This document shows, one piece after another, positions 25,536 through 38,200 of a stretch of 45,811 bases of DNA. The notes below the pieces were generated by a model. It had not been told where the DNA came from and ran no database searches. It worked only from the letters and a program-made list of their open reading frames with translations. The DNA lies in NCBI GenBank assembly GCA_000226015.1, contig JH152843.1:365311-411121 (forward strand), in the 5' to 3' direction. This DNA is from Mnemiopsis leidyi (Eukaryota; Ctenophora; Tentaculata; Lobata; Bolinopsidae). The first letter of the stretch is position 1, and each line of letters starts with the position of its first letter. Position numbers and translations under genes: made by a program.

Positions 25536-25715
25536 TGTGCTGTGTGTCTAGATGAATTTTTGTGACTCTTTGACTTGACAATGACGTCTATCTCGACAAA
25601 AATTGCAAATCTGAACGATGGTTTATGTGCTGTGTGTCTAGATGAATTTTTGTGACTCTTTGACTTGACAATGACGTCTATCTCGACAAAAATTGCAAAT
25701 CTGAACGATGGTTTA
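25536..25715. repeat. Exact 90-bp tandem duplication
   Basis: Two copies of a 90-bp unit (TGTGCTGTGTGTCTAGATGA...ATGGTTTA) in direct tandem, with no difference seen. Because 90 is a multiple of three, a minus-strand frame stays open through both (KPSFRFAIFVEIDVIVKSK repeated). There is no homology or exon evidence, and it most likely lies in the 3' UTR of the minus-strand membrane exon. Confidence 0.9.
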
Positions 25716-25783
25716 TATCGTGCTTCATTTCTCGACGAAGAAGTTAAAAACCGACAAATCTTAGTGAGCCACACCAGCACACT

Positions 25784-25998
25784 TTAAACTCCTTCACTAC
25801 TGATGAAAGCTCCACTCCTCATTCTGTTATTTGCTGTGGTACTGGTACTGCCGACCTGAGCTAGGTTGGATTGCTGGTTCAGGAGGTTCCTGCACACGCA
25901 AAACAGCGCCGCCATCAGGATAATCACTCCAAAAATGGAAAATAAGACTAGTCCTGTGTATTTGTTCATGTCGTAGTGAGAACTCATCCTGGTCGCAT
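25784..25998 (-). CDS. Last exon (or small gene) for a single-pass membrane protein, unidentified
   Basis: After an acceptor AATTCAG the frame reads ATRMSSHYDMNKYTG, then a hydrophobic span TGLVLFSIFGVIILMAALFCVC, then a short polar tail ending GAFISSEGV and TAA. As a stand-alone frame from ATG 25987 it would be a 67-residue membrane micro-protein. As a terminal exon it would follow a phase-1 exon lying to the right, which I could not place (a hydrophobic open frame at 26602-26862 is one candidate). The polar tail (LLNQQSNLAQVGSTSTTANN) looks cytosolic. I recognise no family. Confidence 0.45.
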
Positions 25999-26062
25999 CT
26001 GAATTTAAAGGGCAAAGTATTTCAATTACAGGCTCGAGATAAATAATGCCAAATATTTTCAT

Positions 26063-26983
26063 ATCTCAATGTTAGTTTTCAATAAGTTTTGATCCAAGGA
26101 AAACATTGATTTATATTTAACTTTAACTGACCGATATCAATACAGCGATTTCATAAACCCGACAACGGTACCTTTACAATAAACGAAAAATCTATGAAAT
26201 AGGGAAATGGACGAGTATGCAGCAATCAGCACCACAATTCAAATTGTGATCAAGATCGGTTTGAGACCACTTTAAGTCTCACACGCTGTGAAATGAGGAC
26301 TTTTGATAAAGTTAATCGGCGAACCAGCGCAAGGGACGACTGGCAGCTTGTGGTGCTGATTTAATAACGTTATTGAACGAGAGCCATGCACCATGGAATC
26401 GCTTTTGATATTCATTTACTCCTTGTTCAACTCAATTTGCAATTACCATTTGAATCTGCACTGAGTACTGACCACGTCAAATCTTCTTTAATAGAGGACA
26501 ACAGAAAACAGTGTAATTCAACAAGACACCCGTCTTTCATGATAAAATGTGAAATCAAAATTGGGATACAACCTCTCAGATATTATGCAACGGTAACGAT
26601 ACTACTTTAAGTGCGGTTGCTGGTTCGGGTTCTCCGCTTTTATCATAAACGTGTTTACATTCCACTTAGTTTTAAGTTTTATAAACTTAAACGGTGATAA
26701 TATCTCTATTCTGTCAAACGTGCGACGATGAACTTGTAATTTATATTCGCACTTTTCATGATTAAACTTTACAACTAACAAAATTAGTGTGGTGGCAACC
26801 ACCCCAGAAAATACACTTAAATTTTTGAACTTCGAGCCTATTCTCAATCGATTTTTCGTCAAATTTCAGTCCGGGTACTATAAAATAAATAAATAAAAAA
26901 GTTGCCACCCCCTATCACTATGATGACAACATGAATTGTGGTATACGACCCCCGATCCCCTTGACCCCCGTCTCGGTCTACGC
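26063..26983. other. Intergenic or intronic, nothing firm
   Basis: No clear gene. A minus-strand frame at 26602-26862 has a hydrophobic stretch near its start but no splice context or family match. Confidence 0.35.
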
Positions 26984-27560
26984 TTTTTTTGCAAACGAAT
27001 TGGAACCCAAACGGGAAGAGATAGCGACTTGAAAATTTCAGATTAGGTAGATTTCATCACGTTCTGTGGCTTAGGCTATGTTAAAATTTGATCCGACCCC
27101 ACTATTAAGGCCCTTTAACTTTCAGGCCTTAAAGGCCTTTAAAAAGGCCCGAAAAAGTCTCCAAATCGGGGGACGAATTGGAACCCAACCGGAAAGAGAT
27201 ACAGTCATAACAATTTCAGGTGTTGTAGATTTCATTGGGCTCTGTGGCTTAGGCTATCACTGATAGCCGCTATGTGAAAATTTTTTCTGAAGGCCTTTAA
27301 GGGCCTTTAAACCTAAAAGAAAAGTTATACCAGTGTTTTGAGGTAAAATTTGACGAGGAATCCGAATTTGATAGTATTAGTTTCAAATCCAAAAAATCAT
27401 CACGTGACCCCTTAATTGACCCCTTATAAGGCCCCAAAATGGAAATTGACGACTTTGAGCTAGGAGTAAAGTTAGACCAGTATTTTGACGTAAGATTTGA
27501 CGAGGAATCTGAATTTTATAGTTTCGAATCTGAAAAATCATCACACCTATAGCCGTAAAA
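26984..27560. repeat. Diverged repeat block with GGCCTTTAA-rich spacers
   Basis: Two diverged direct copies start CGAATTGGAACCCAA (about 26996 and 27173) and end CTGTGGCTTAGGCTAT. Two more share TTTGACGAGGAATC and AAAAATCATCAC (about 27322-27390 and 27468-27545). Spacers are full of AAGGCCTTTAA-type palindromes. The same style recurs at 40030-40560. Confidence 0.7.
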
Positions 27561-27659
27561 ATAAAAATTTTCAACTTGAAATTACAAGGAATCTGAAAGC
27601 CACGTGTCTTTTCCGGCTGGAGGCACGCTTTGCGTTTTGCGACTGATACAATTTACACA

Positions 27660-27722
27660 TTACAAAGTACAATGTACACTTTACAAAGCACAATGTAAAC
27701 TTTACAAAGTAAAATGTACACT
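27660..27722. repeat. 21-bp tandem repeat, three copies
   Basis: Units near TTACAAAGTACAATGTACACT, with one or two differences each. Confidence 0.8.
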
Positions 27723-28532
27723 GTCTTATCGTTGACGATTACCGGATCTCTCAATTTGAATATCACAAAAAGCAAACTAAAATTGGCGAAATTTTCAAAA
27801 TTCTACATTAGCCGGTGGTATTGCTAGTGCTACTGTGAAAAAAGAAAATAAAGTCCCAGTCACGTAACTGAACTAGCTATTGCTACACTAGCAAAAATTA
27901 TACAGTCCTTCAACCGCAGATATAGCGCAAAAATCAGTAGAAATTAATCAAGTTGGACGCATGTCCTGATTGAATACGCATGAACTGGTTAGATCCACTG
28001 ATTACATTGCACGTATTATTAATCAAAAAGCTTTTTAAAAATTCTTCCTAGTCCTTGTCCTCTTCCTCCTCCTCATCTTCACCTCTTCTCTTCTTCCTCC
28101 ATATCTTTCCCTTCCTTTATATTTTTGCCTTTATATGTCCATTCTTCACCTCTCACCTCTACATTGCCATTGGCATTAAACAAGTGATTAGTGAATAATA
28201 TTACTAGGTGTCAACTCAGTTTGTTGTTATTTGTACTATAAACATGATGAAGATGCTGACAGTTCTAGATCAATCACAGACTCTTCCTAAACCCGTGGAA
28301 CAATTGACGTGTGCCTCATCAAACGTTTGTCTCTAAGTACAAAATTGTGGACCTAACCTCAAATCTTAAACGCCTGAAGTGTCCTCCTGAGGTGAGATAA
28401 CTCGATTTATGAACTCGTTAAACTGTTATGACATTTTAAATTGGATTTTAGGACAGTTTACAGTCAGCCCACCTCAAGGGGATAACAAAATCAACCCTTT
28501 GGTGTCCACTACAGTTACCGATCTTCGCTGCG

Positions 28533-28589
28533 TCACGTGATGGTAGATGTCTAGTTTGATTGGTTCTTTGGGCGGTCGCTGTCAGGTGA
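28533..28589. promoter_or_regulatory. Promoter-like module: TCACGTGA, ATTGG, GTCGCTGTCAGGTGA
   Basis: TCACGTGA at 28533-28540, GATTGG at 28558-28563 and GTCGCTGTCAGGTGA at 28575-28589. The last word recurs with one change at 40883-40897. It could serve the minus-strand membrane gene or something unseen. Confidence 0.3.
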
Positions 28590-31583
28590 AGCACCGCATG
28601 CAGTCCTGGACATGATCTCTTGACCCGTATTTTTGTCATGTGGATAGCCATTAACATTCCTGATCCTCACTTGATCTTTCTAATATAGATTGAGATAGCA
28701 TTATGATTAACACGTCGACGACACCTATAATTTTGATACTTTGTAAAAATAACAAATTTTACAAATTTATCTATTAAATTCACAAAATCGCTTGGTAGGA
28801 TTTTTCCCAAGGATCCATTATTTGCAAAAAGTATCAGAAATTAGAATTGGATATCTGATTCTAATATGATTATGAATGTCAGTGTGTACATTTGTAGATC
28901 GATGGGTAAGCCGATGGGAAGTCGAAAAGATGCATTCTCTTGGGTTGAAACTTAAAAAACTAAAGCACTGTTCGTGCTAGTCATTGTGACCTCTTCGACC
29001 TGCCTTGAAGCCTACCGGTTGATCCACCTGAGCCTATCTGCACACATACCAGTTATGACTTCATTTGTATACCACGGTAGTCACACAATTCTTTACTTGC
29101 ATCGGGTGATAATCTTACCCTTTGTTCGACACAAAATGACCTTCCAACTGATTTCCGAAAATAGCCTTGCGACGGACTGATTATATCAGATCCACAAGTG
29201 GGAGTTTCACCCAACTTGTCCTCATCTTATCATCAGCCGTGAACCACGGTGGGACCACGGTGGGAGCGCAATCTTGTACTTCAAGTACAACTTACACTCT
29301 GACTAATGGCCATGCACCTAGACCTTCAGCCTCAGTTTTTAGAAAACAAGGATTACATCATTGACAAGGCGTGGAGCTTTCAAATTGACATTTTGTAACG
29401 GTACCAGAACTTCTGCTTCTGATTTTCAGATTTATCTCTAGTTTTAATGATAATCGGGTTCCGGGTACAAATCTAGTTAGAAATCCCTGAGAAAAACCAT
29501 TTTACACGTGATATTTTCTGTCGATCTCATTGGTTCAATTTCAATTAAATGGATTGTTATTGGCTATCTATCGGATCGGAACGACTTTCAGTTGGTAAGG
29601 TACTTTTGAATCTATACTTGGACGTAGATAAACAGCCGATTCGAGATTAGAGAGACATAGATGAAATTTCATATTATTATGTGTGGCGTGATCTTCTTAA
29701 AACCATGTTCGTGAATTTGCTCTCCGTTTTGGTTGTAGTTTTGGATTATCAAAAACTCATTTCATTAAGCCACGATCTTGAATTATTAGAATTAGATTTT
29801 GACCGTTATCTATTAGCTTTCTCTTTTAAAATTTGTCATCTTTTCTCTCGTAACCAATAAGAATTAAGCTGCTGAATCAGTATGCTTCATGTTTTTCGCG
29901 ACAGAAGAATTTGTAACTGGTCATGATTCACGACAAGTTTAAATTGCATGAAGAATTGGTGTCTCGATATTGAAAACACGAGTTATCAGAATCAACAGGG
30001 TTCATGTCACGAGCAAAAATCCGTCCTGAGAAATTCAGCCACGAGGTCGTATAATCCGCAGTATGCTTCTACGGTAGATCTAATTAACCAGCCAATCTTC
30101 TGAAATCATGGCTCAGCGAATTTGATCACTTCAACTTTACAATTGCATTGTTCAGGCAAGGTCGGTCCCACCCTTTACTAATGGCATTAAATCGACAATT
30201 TACAGACCCATTAGGGTCTTGTAACTTTCTATTACCGACGTTTAGTATTCTAACTAGCTTGAGAAGTAGAATACTTCAGCTTCATCTTGTGGGGCGTGTG
30301 ACCTACGTTGACCAATTTTTGAAGATCAACAACATGCCAAAACTAGAACTTGAATTCTGGGAGTTGGAGCTTTATTAGATGCATTGTACGAAGTCCCGAT
30401 CAAATCGGTATCAAAATTGTCGATATTGTGACTATAACAACATTGCTTTTGGACGCATTTGAACTTTTTTATGAAAATCATGACGGTTTAATACCATCAA
30501 TCGCCCACCACCTTTAATCTAGCAACAGACCGATTAGAAATGTGATGCAGTGGCAAACTGTTTGAGTTAGAGTCCGTGAATGTGAAGCCCCGGATACCAC
30601 GACTATGACAGTTTCAGTCTGACTGCACGGCCATACCTCCGCAAAGGACATCCCCCTAACTGAGGCGATACTAAATCGTGGACTGGTCATACTTTTAAGT
30701 TGAAACTCTACATATAAGTTAAGGGTTGTGAAGTTACATCTTTCAATTTAGGAATTTGTGATTTCCACAAATTGCCCTAATTCTTATATTATGTGTCTGA
30801 CGGATCATTCAAATACGGTTCCATAGCACTCAAAATCTGATATAACAAAGATTAGAGGATTTTCATTTACAGAAAGAACCCTCATAGTCATAGTCTGAAG
30901 AATGATGACTAGTACTTAAGATAATCCAAGTGGAAATTGAATAACATTTATAAGAAGACAAATTCATGCAACCTACGGCTACATCAGGAAAATAGAGAAA
31001 ATCTTTCGTAAAATTTCTCTAGATCGGCACTCAAAGCCGATTATAATTAAGTTTTCATGAGTGGTGGGATACTAGAGTTCGTCCAGGCTAATAAGCCTTC
31101 TCAGTAGAAAGTCTAGAACGAGAACTGCTAAATAACTCAAAAAACAATTGTCTGTGTTTGTTTAAATTCAGACTAGTTTACGGATGAACCTTCACTTCTT
31201 TCCGTGCCCATGATATTTACACAGCCACCAAATGTGACAAAGTGGAAGACGGAAGTAACTGGGTGGTTGTTGTTTTAACGTCCTTTTGTCTGACAACAGT
31301 CGGAACATTATTGAACCAGAACAGTCCTTTTCTCTATAATTTTTGTTACAGTTTGCCTGTTATTTGTTGGTCCTTGAACATTTGTTCATAAAGTCACCAC
31401 AGGAGGACAATAGCTTAGCCGGATGTTTCACAGCCCTTTCAGTTAGCAGAAACTACCTTTGTCCGCTGACCCAGGACCGCCCACATTTGGTTACTAAAAC
31501 AGTTCCTCCCCCGTACTTAATACAACCCCGATCTGATTTACCATCTTTTATTAGTCACCTCGAAATCTTGACGCTTTATTGCT

Positions 31584-31670
31584 ATTGGTCGCTGCTTGAT
31601 AAGGCGCCTCTTCCACTTACAGTTACCCCTCTCATCCTGGGCCGCCTCTTCCACCGCCGCGCGTGATTGG
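31584..31670 (+). promoter_or_regulatory. Paired CCAAT boxes in a GC-rich patch, likely PRDM promoter
   Basis: ATTGGTCGCTG at 31584-31594 and GTGATTGGTCG at 31663-31673, 82 bp apart in a patch with GCCGCCTC and CCGCCGCGCG. The position 600 bp before the first PRDM exon suggests a promoter; this is inference. Confidence 0.4.
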
Positions 31671-32267
31671 TCGAGCTTGTGGAGAAGAACCCTTATTCGT
31701 CGTCGCAGGCCACTATTCCCCCAGAGTCAAACCGTGTCTATGCACATTTCGACATCAATCTGATATCGCCGGTTTGGTTTTGTTCTTATCCTTTTCTTCA
31801 GACTGAGTTAACTGAGCTGCTTGTTTTTGGACCGACGTCAACTCAATTCAGAATTCAAGGATGTGTTTCGTAATGATCTCATACTGTTACTTTAGCTTTG
31901 ACAGTTGTTCTGTCTTAACCTTACAACGGTTTATTCGTAGCTACCTTCAATCTTCAATTTTCAACGAAAATTGTAAGGGTTGAGTTTTCATTTTTGCTTC
32001 GGTACATCTCTTGGATAAATAGTTTGAGCTAAGATTGCGAAAATCGTAACATCTTATTTAAAATGGCTCATTCATCATCATTGAAAACGAAGAGATTGAA
32101 AAGCGGTCATCAGTTAATCTGTACTCTGTAGCCTTAGGCTCATTTCACATTCAGTATCACATACCTCAATCTGCTCATTCCTTTTAAAACTAAAAGTTCT
32201 ACATTGCATTTTTGATTTTTGAATAACCCAACTTATCAAACCACAATCAACTGCTCAGTAAACCGGA

Positions 32268-35200
32268 ATGGGAATTCTAAATGACCCCAACGATATGCCG
32301 GTGGTGTATGAATCAAGGCCCTCTCAAGTACCAGGCTATGGGATGGGAGTCTGGACGAAGCAGCCTGTAAAACAAGGAGAGACGCTCAGCTTTGAGTACA
32401 TCACTACTTTATCTGCCCGACGAAGTCTTCATGTTTGGGAGGTAAGATCGTTACATTTGTAACCTCTACTTCTAGTTTGTTTCTAATTATGACTATTAAC
32501 GGTTACTGTAAACTGTATTCAATTGTCTGTCTAACCATGGCTTGGTATCAAGCATGGATTTACGGGGGGTTGCCTGGGGTGTATCGTATATTATTATTGA
32601 CAACAAGAATTGTCCAATATTCAATTTTGAGAGTTATATGGCCTAATGCATCACACCTTAGTTTAAACCTTAATTACAAGATTAAACTTTCACACAAAAT
32701 AAGCATTCTTATAGTCCATACTCAATCCATGCTCATATTTAAGCGTTGAAACATTATTAACGAGGGTTTTATTGCATTTCTCCAAATTCCCGATAATATT
32801 CCGGGGGCTCCGCCCCCTCGCCCCTCCGCTATGCCAAGTGCAAGGCGAGTTCCAGCTCTCGCCAAAATTATGGCACTGGATCCATGCCAGTTTGGTATGC
32901 TGTATGCTCCTGCTAGATTTTGTCTTCAATGTTACGTGACATTTCCCTCCCAGATATTCGAAGGAAGTGTTGTGACGCTTTATGTAGACACTCGGTCTAC
33001 CTGGTTACGTTTGGTGCAGTTTGCTCGAAACGACTTGGAGGCTACCGTTGAGATTGGGCTCGACCGACAGAACAAGCTTACTTTTACTGTAAGCGTTCAC
33101 TATTCATGTTATCAGACATCTTTGTCTTAATTTATAAATTGAAGGAGAGATTTGGAGGGCGAGATCTCCTCAGAATTGTCGTAATGCTTCGATTGTTAAT
33201 AAACTTTGTGATGTTATAGATCTACCAGACAACAGACACATCATGTTTTTTAATCACGCTCTCGGCTAAGCTAAGAAACATTTTAGCATAACAACAAATA
33301 ATGTCTATTGCAGATTGTTGTAATGCTATTTTGACCTCGTACAATCTGTTCTTTTCTTCACCACCTTATATGCTATAATTTTACATTACTATGTATCATC
33401 TTATCGATAAGATTGCAAAATCTTATCAGTTCAAGAGAAACAAAATTTGTTTGTTTCTTGAACTGAAACCTTGGGTACTGATACTCAACTATTTTTGGAA
33501 ATATTCTGCGACATTAACAATAAACTTAAACGTGTGAAATGCTGAAATATAATTGTATTCATAAATCAACATGTAAATGTTTCTTTAATTAGGTTTTGAA
33601 AGATCTGGAGTCTAACGAAGAACTGCTGATGAAACTAAGTGAATCGTATCGGTTAGCTATGGGAGTTCCTAAATCGACATCAGGTGAGAATCTGCTGTAG
33701 ATCTAATCTGCTGTTGATCTATTCTGCTGTAGATCTAATCTGCTGTAGATCTAATCTGCTGTAGATCTAATCTGCTGTAGATCTTATCTGCTGTAGATCT
33801 AATCTGCTGTAGATCTAATCTGCTGTAGATCTAATCTGCTGTAGATCTAATCTGCTGTAGATCTAATCTGCTGTAGATCTAACTAACTTTCCAATAGATG
33901 TGCGCTTATTGGAATGAAGAAGTTTTTCTGTATCCATACAAAGTTGTATCATTTTTGAACATTCAGGTAAAGTTCATGAGTGTGATTGCTGCCCAAAGCT
34001 GTTTGCTCACCCCCTGAGTTTGACTACACACAAACTATATTACTGTGGAACAGAAAGGTTTTTGTGGTGCGATGAGTGCGGCCAAGTGTTTGCCCTTGCT
34101 GAGTCGCTCAGAAACCACATTCTTGAACACATATCAGGTCAGGTCTCCTCCTTACTTAACTTCATCGATTCTGAGCTTCTGAAACCTGTGGACAGTCCCC
34201 AATAATGTGATTGGGAATTTTCAAGCAAATAGCCGAAAAATTCAATAAAAGATGTAGGATGAACGAAACAGAATTTGACATTTTTATTTTTCTTCAGAAT
34301 CAGAGAGAGATTCGCCAAAGAGACCGTTTGACACTGAAAACTTGCTGAAAGTCGAGACACCCAGTCCCATAAAACTTTCCCCCGTTTTGTTTCCTTCTCA
34401 ATTCCCAACCGGATTTCTACCTTTTCAGACTTTTAAAGAAAATCTTCTGGTGAATAATTTACCAATTTCTGATTGCTAACCACTATTTAATTTCATAGTC
34501 AATTAATACCAGATAGATATGCCTAAACACCTCAAATAAACAAATGATTTTAATTGTGTCCGTTGAAATAATTTAAATTGTCTCCAACTTTAAATTGTTT
34601 TAATTGGCTAATGTAAATATACGATTTCTCTTGAGATATGGGTTAGCTTCAAGTCCACTGATAGAGGCTGGGTCAATGTAGATTAAGACTACTCATCTGT
34701 TCAGGCGTTCCGGGAACAAGCCTGGCCATTCCGATGCGATCATTGCAACAAGCCATTTTCCCACCACAGTTCTCTGAGAGTTCATCAGAGAATGCACACA
34801 GGTAACTAGCTTGCTTGTCGATCTGAGCACGCCCTCTATTAAATCTAATGATATTTCAATGGGACTAAGTAGTTAGTTAGGTAAACATGTCAAATCATTT
34901 AGGGCCGTGGGAGAACTGGAAGTCAGCCTGTCAAAATAACTAGATTCTCGTTCTAGCGTCTTGACAGTAGCGAATTATCTGTTATAATGCGTGTTAAGTG
35001 TTCACTTTATCTACTACGAGGAGAGGAGCTAGGGGTTCGATTAGTGACTCTATCTCTTGTAACTCTCACTCTATTTCTAACTCTATTTCTAACTCTAGTT
35101 CTAAATCTAACTCTAACTCTCACTCTATTTCTAACTCTAACTCTAACTCTAACTCTAACTCTAACTCTAACTCTAACTCTAACTCTAACTCTAACTCTAA

Positions 35201-38200
35201 CTCTAACTCTAACTCTAACTCTAACTCTAGTTCTAACTCTAACTCTAACTCTAACTCTAACTCTAGTTCTAACTCTAACTCTAACTCTAACTGTAACCCT
35301 AACTCTAACTCTAACTCCAACTTTAACTCTTACTTCTTATCTCAGGGGAAAAGCCGTTTAAGTGTGACGCTTGTTCCAAGACATTTGCTCGGAGAGACTC
35401 ACTTCAAGCGCACGTGCGGACCCACACCAAACCTTTCACGTGCGGAAAATGCGGCAGATCTTTCGCCCGACCCGACTCTCTGGTAGCTCACGCCAGAAAC
35501 CACGCCGGCCACAGTGACCGACCGTTCAAATGTGTGGAGTGTGGGAAGGGTTTTGGTGTGGCCCAGGCTCTTCAGACTCACATGCGGATACACACTGGTA
35601 AGTTGACCTGTACTGGACCGCGGGTTAACTTGCCAAACAAAGACAGACAAGTCCCCCAAACGTAAACATAGACATGTCCAAACCGAAGACAGTTCATCCT
35701 GTTGCAATGTTTGTTCTGAGGTCCCCAGCAGGAAGTTATGTAGATTGTCTCGGGGTATCAGAACATCGTCTGTTTGTTAGCTGTTGTACAGAAGAGTGTT
35801 CTGGTACACCTGCTTCCATACTTACAGTTCAACCTGCAACTCTTGAAATAAAATCCGGGGGAGCGATAACTAATTGTTAAATTTTCTGATAGGCAAGTTC
35901 CGAATGATTTCCTAATCTGATTAAGCCACTAGCCCACTTTGATTTTTGTGGAGGTACATCCCTATTCCCTACCATGCACCATCTGTCAGCTGACGTAATT
36001 AACTGTTTTACTTTCAGGGGAAAAGCCATTCAAATGCAAACACTGTCCGAAAGCTTTTGCTCATATGTCGTCCCTCAAAGTGCATATTAACAGTACCCAC
36101 ACCGGGGTCAAGCCCTTTAAATGTCAGGTATGTTCAGTTAGCTGACTATAGTTACTTTTTGATTAATTTCTTTTACTGGATGCAGTACTTAATAATACAT
36201 TTCCATATTTTACCAACCAAATGCCATTTATCATAACAATTCACATTTTACAGGCTAAATTTTACAAGTTAGATTTAAAAACCCTCTAAAAATGCATCAA
36301 AATTAATTAATGCTTAGCGCCAATTCCAATTTAAAAACCATAAGTTAAAAACCTAAAGGTCACTTTGCCACAATTTTAGTCTAAAAGACCGAGAATCGTC
36401 ATCTCCAAAATCATTGAAAAACTTGAGGCGAATGAGGTAGGATCCATTATCGAGATCCAGATTTGCAATATGTCCTGTTCTCCAGGGTGGGAAGGAGTTC
36501 CCGCACAAATTTGCCGCCTTTTCTTCCTTCTGGAAGATCTCCACCAAAGTTGGTCCACAAATTGATCCCAAGGAAACCGATAGCGGCTTAGCATAGAGAT
36601 AGAATCCTTTTGAAGCTACCACTTTCCAAGTTTTCACCAATATCGGGGCTTCAACTACAGAGGATTCTTCTGCAGGGTTAGTTATGTTGAAAGCTACAAC
36701 GGTTTCGGGAGACCCAGGAGAGAGGAAAATTTCCTCTGTCTCAGAAATGTCACAGTTTTCATCAGAGTCGTCCCCACATTGACCCTTTACTCCATCACAC
36801 GTCCACCTTAGAGGAATGCAGACATTCTGGGACCTGCAGAAGAACTGGTTACCAGCACACTGGACATGCCTGGTGGGGCACTCTTTCTCGTCGTCTCCGT
36901 TAGGACAATCAAAACAACCGTTGCAGACACGGGACCGCGAGATACACTGTCCTGTGTCACCACATTTGAGGGTTTCTTCGGGACAGGGGAAGTCAGAGCA
37001 GCCACTTTCATCATCACCCTTCAGAGGACAATCTACTTGGCCGTCACACACATAGAGTCGGTGAATACAGTTCACAGTGTCTTCACAGTTGTAGTAGAGA
37101 GGGGCCCTGCACTGAAACAACGGAACTGCAGCGTATCTCTTGCCGAGGTCCAGTCCATGACTATTAGGACTAACAAGCTGGCAGCTGAAAAGGATCAGGA
37201 AACAGCCGAGAAGGATCATATCAACGAGTCATGACAAGTGTTCAACAAGTGGTGCTCCAAGTCTGTTCCACAAATAACCAGATGTAACGTGACTGTAAAG
37301 TCCCGCTGATCATAAGCTCCTGGGATGGTGGCGATTAAGCTCTAACACAGACTTCCACCCAGCTAAAGATGTAAGATGATATTAAGAAGTATATTTGATT
37401 CTACCTCTTGGACTAGCCCCTATTGTCTCCAAACGTGTTGCTGGAACAACATTGGTAGATAATTTTCAGCAAAACAATTAGACAACATCAAAAGTGAATT
37501 TTAAGTTTAGTGCTTAATGGGTTTCAAAAATGTCGATAGGAACTGAGCTCAAATTGAATAAATTAAGAGCAATTTGATCAGTATGAGGAAATGGTAGTAA
37601 TCTTTGCATCGAGTTCGTCTAGAATGCTTTCGATTATTCTCATTTCAAACTGTGGTCTCCAGTCTACAGACGTGTGCATTTCATTCCGTTTTGAAATCAC
37701 TATTGTAATATATCGATTACAATGTAAGTTACACGAATATTCCACACATGCAGATTCCCCGATTTTGACTGACCAAATAAGGCAGACGTTTTTCAAAACT
37801 ACAAACTGGTGAGAAAATGACGCCATTGACCCTGAATTTTCGTTATTGGAAAAACTTATTCGCCTCAAGCCTCACTATATAAGTATTAAGTTATCTTGAA
37901 TTTATGCGGTTTTAGTTTTTTTACCACTACTCGTGAGAATCAGCAAAAACTTTGGCCGTCAACAATGAGTCATTTAGAAACAAGATCATAAAATACACTT
38001 ACAAGAAGCAGATTAAAATAGTTTTAATGAATAATAAACTTGTCGATTATAAGTATGATAATGATAATTATCATAATCAAACTTTTAAAAAAACAACAAT
38101 CAATTGACTCGAACAAAGTTGCCCTGTGAAGCTTTGTGATTTTAGCTAGTTATTATTTCAAGTTCCATGTGACGATAACTCGGGTCTTATCGTGATATTT

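Larger units (their letters stand above)
27723..32267. other. Long region without a supported gene
   Basis: Contents seen: a pyrimidine-rich CCTCTTCCTCC run (about 28050-28110) and two CCAAT/GTCGCTG promoter-like modules (28533-28589 and 31584-31670). Many short open frames lack domains. 5' exons of the PRDM gene may be hidden here, since the first placed PRDM exon follows an acceptor-like CTGCTCAG at about 32256. Confidence 0.4.

Noticed and set aside
33691..33882. CRISPR-like array
   Set aside because: The 16-bp units are directly abutting with no unique spacers and lie in an intron of an animal gene.
35120..35320. Long open frames made of Glu-Leu, Leu-Thr or Asn-Ser repeats
   Set aside because: They are three translations of the (CTCTAA)n microsatellite, which has no stop in several frames.
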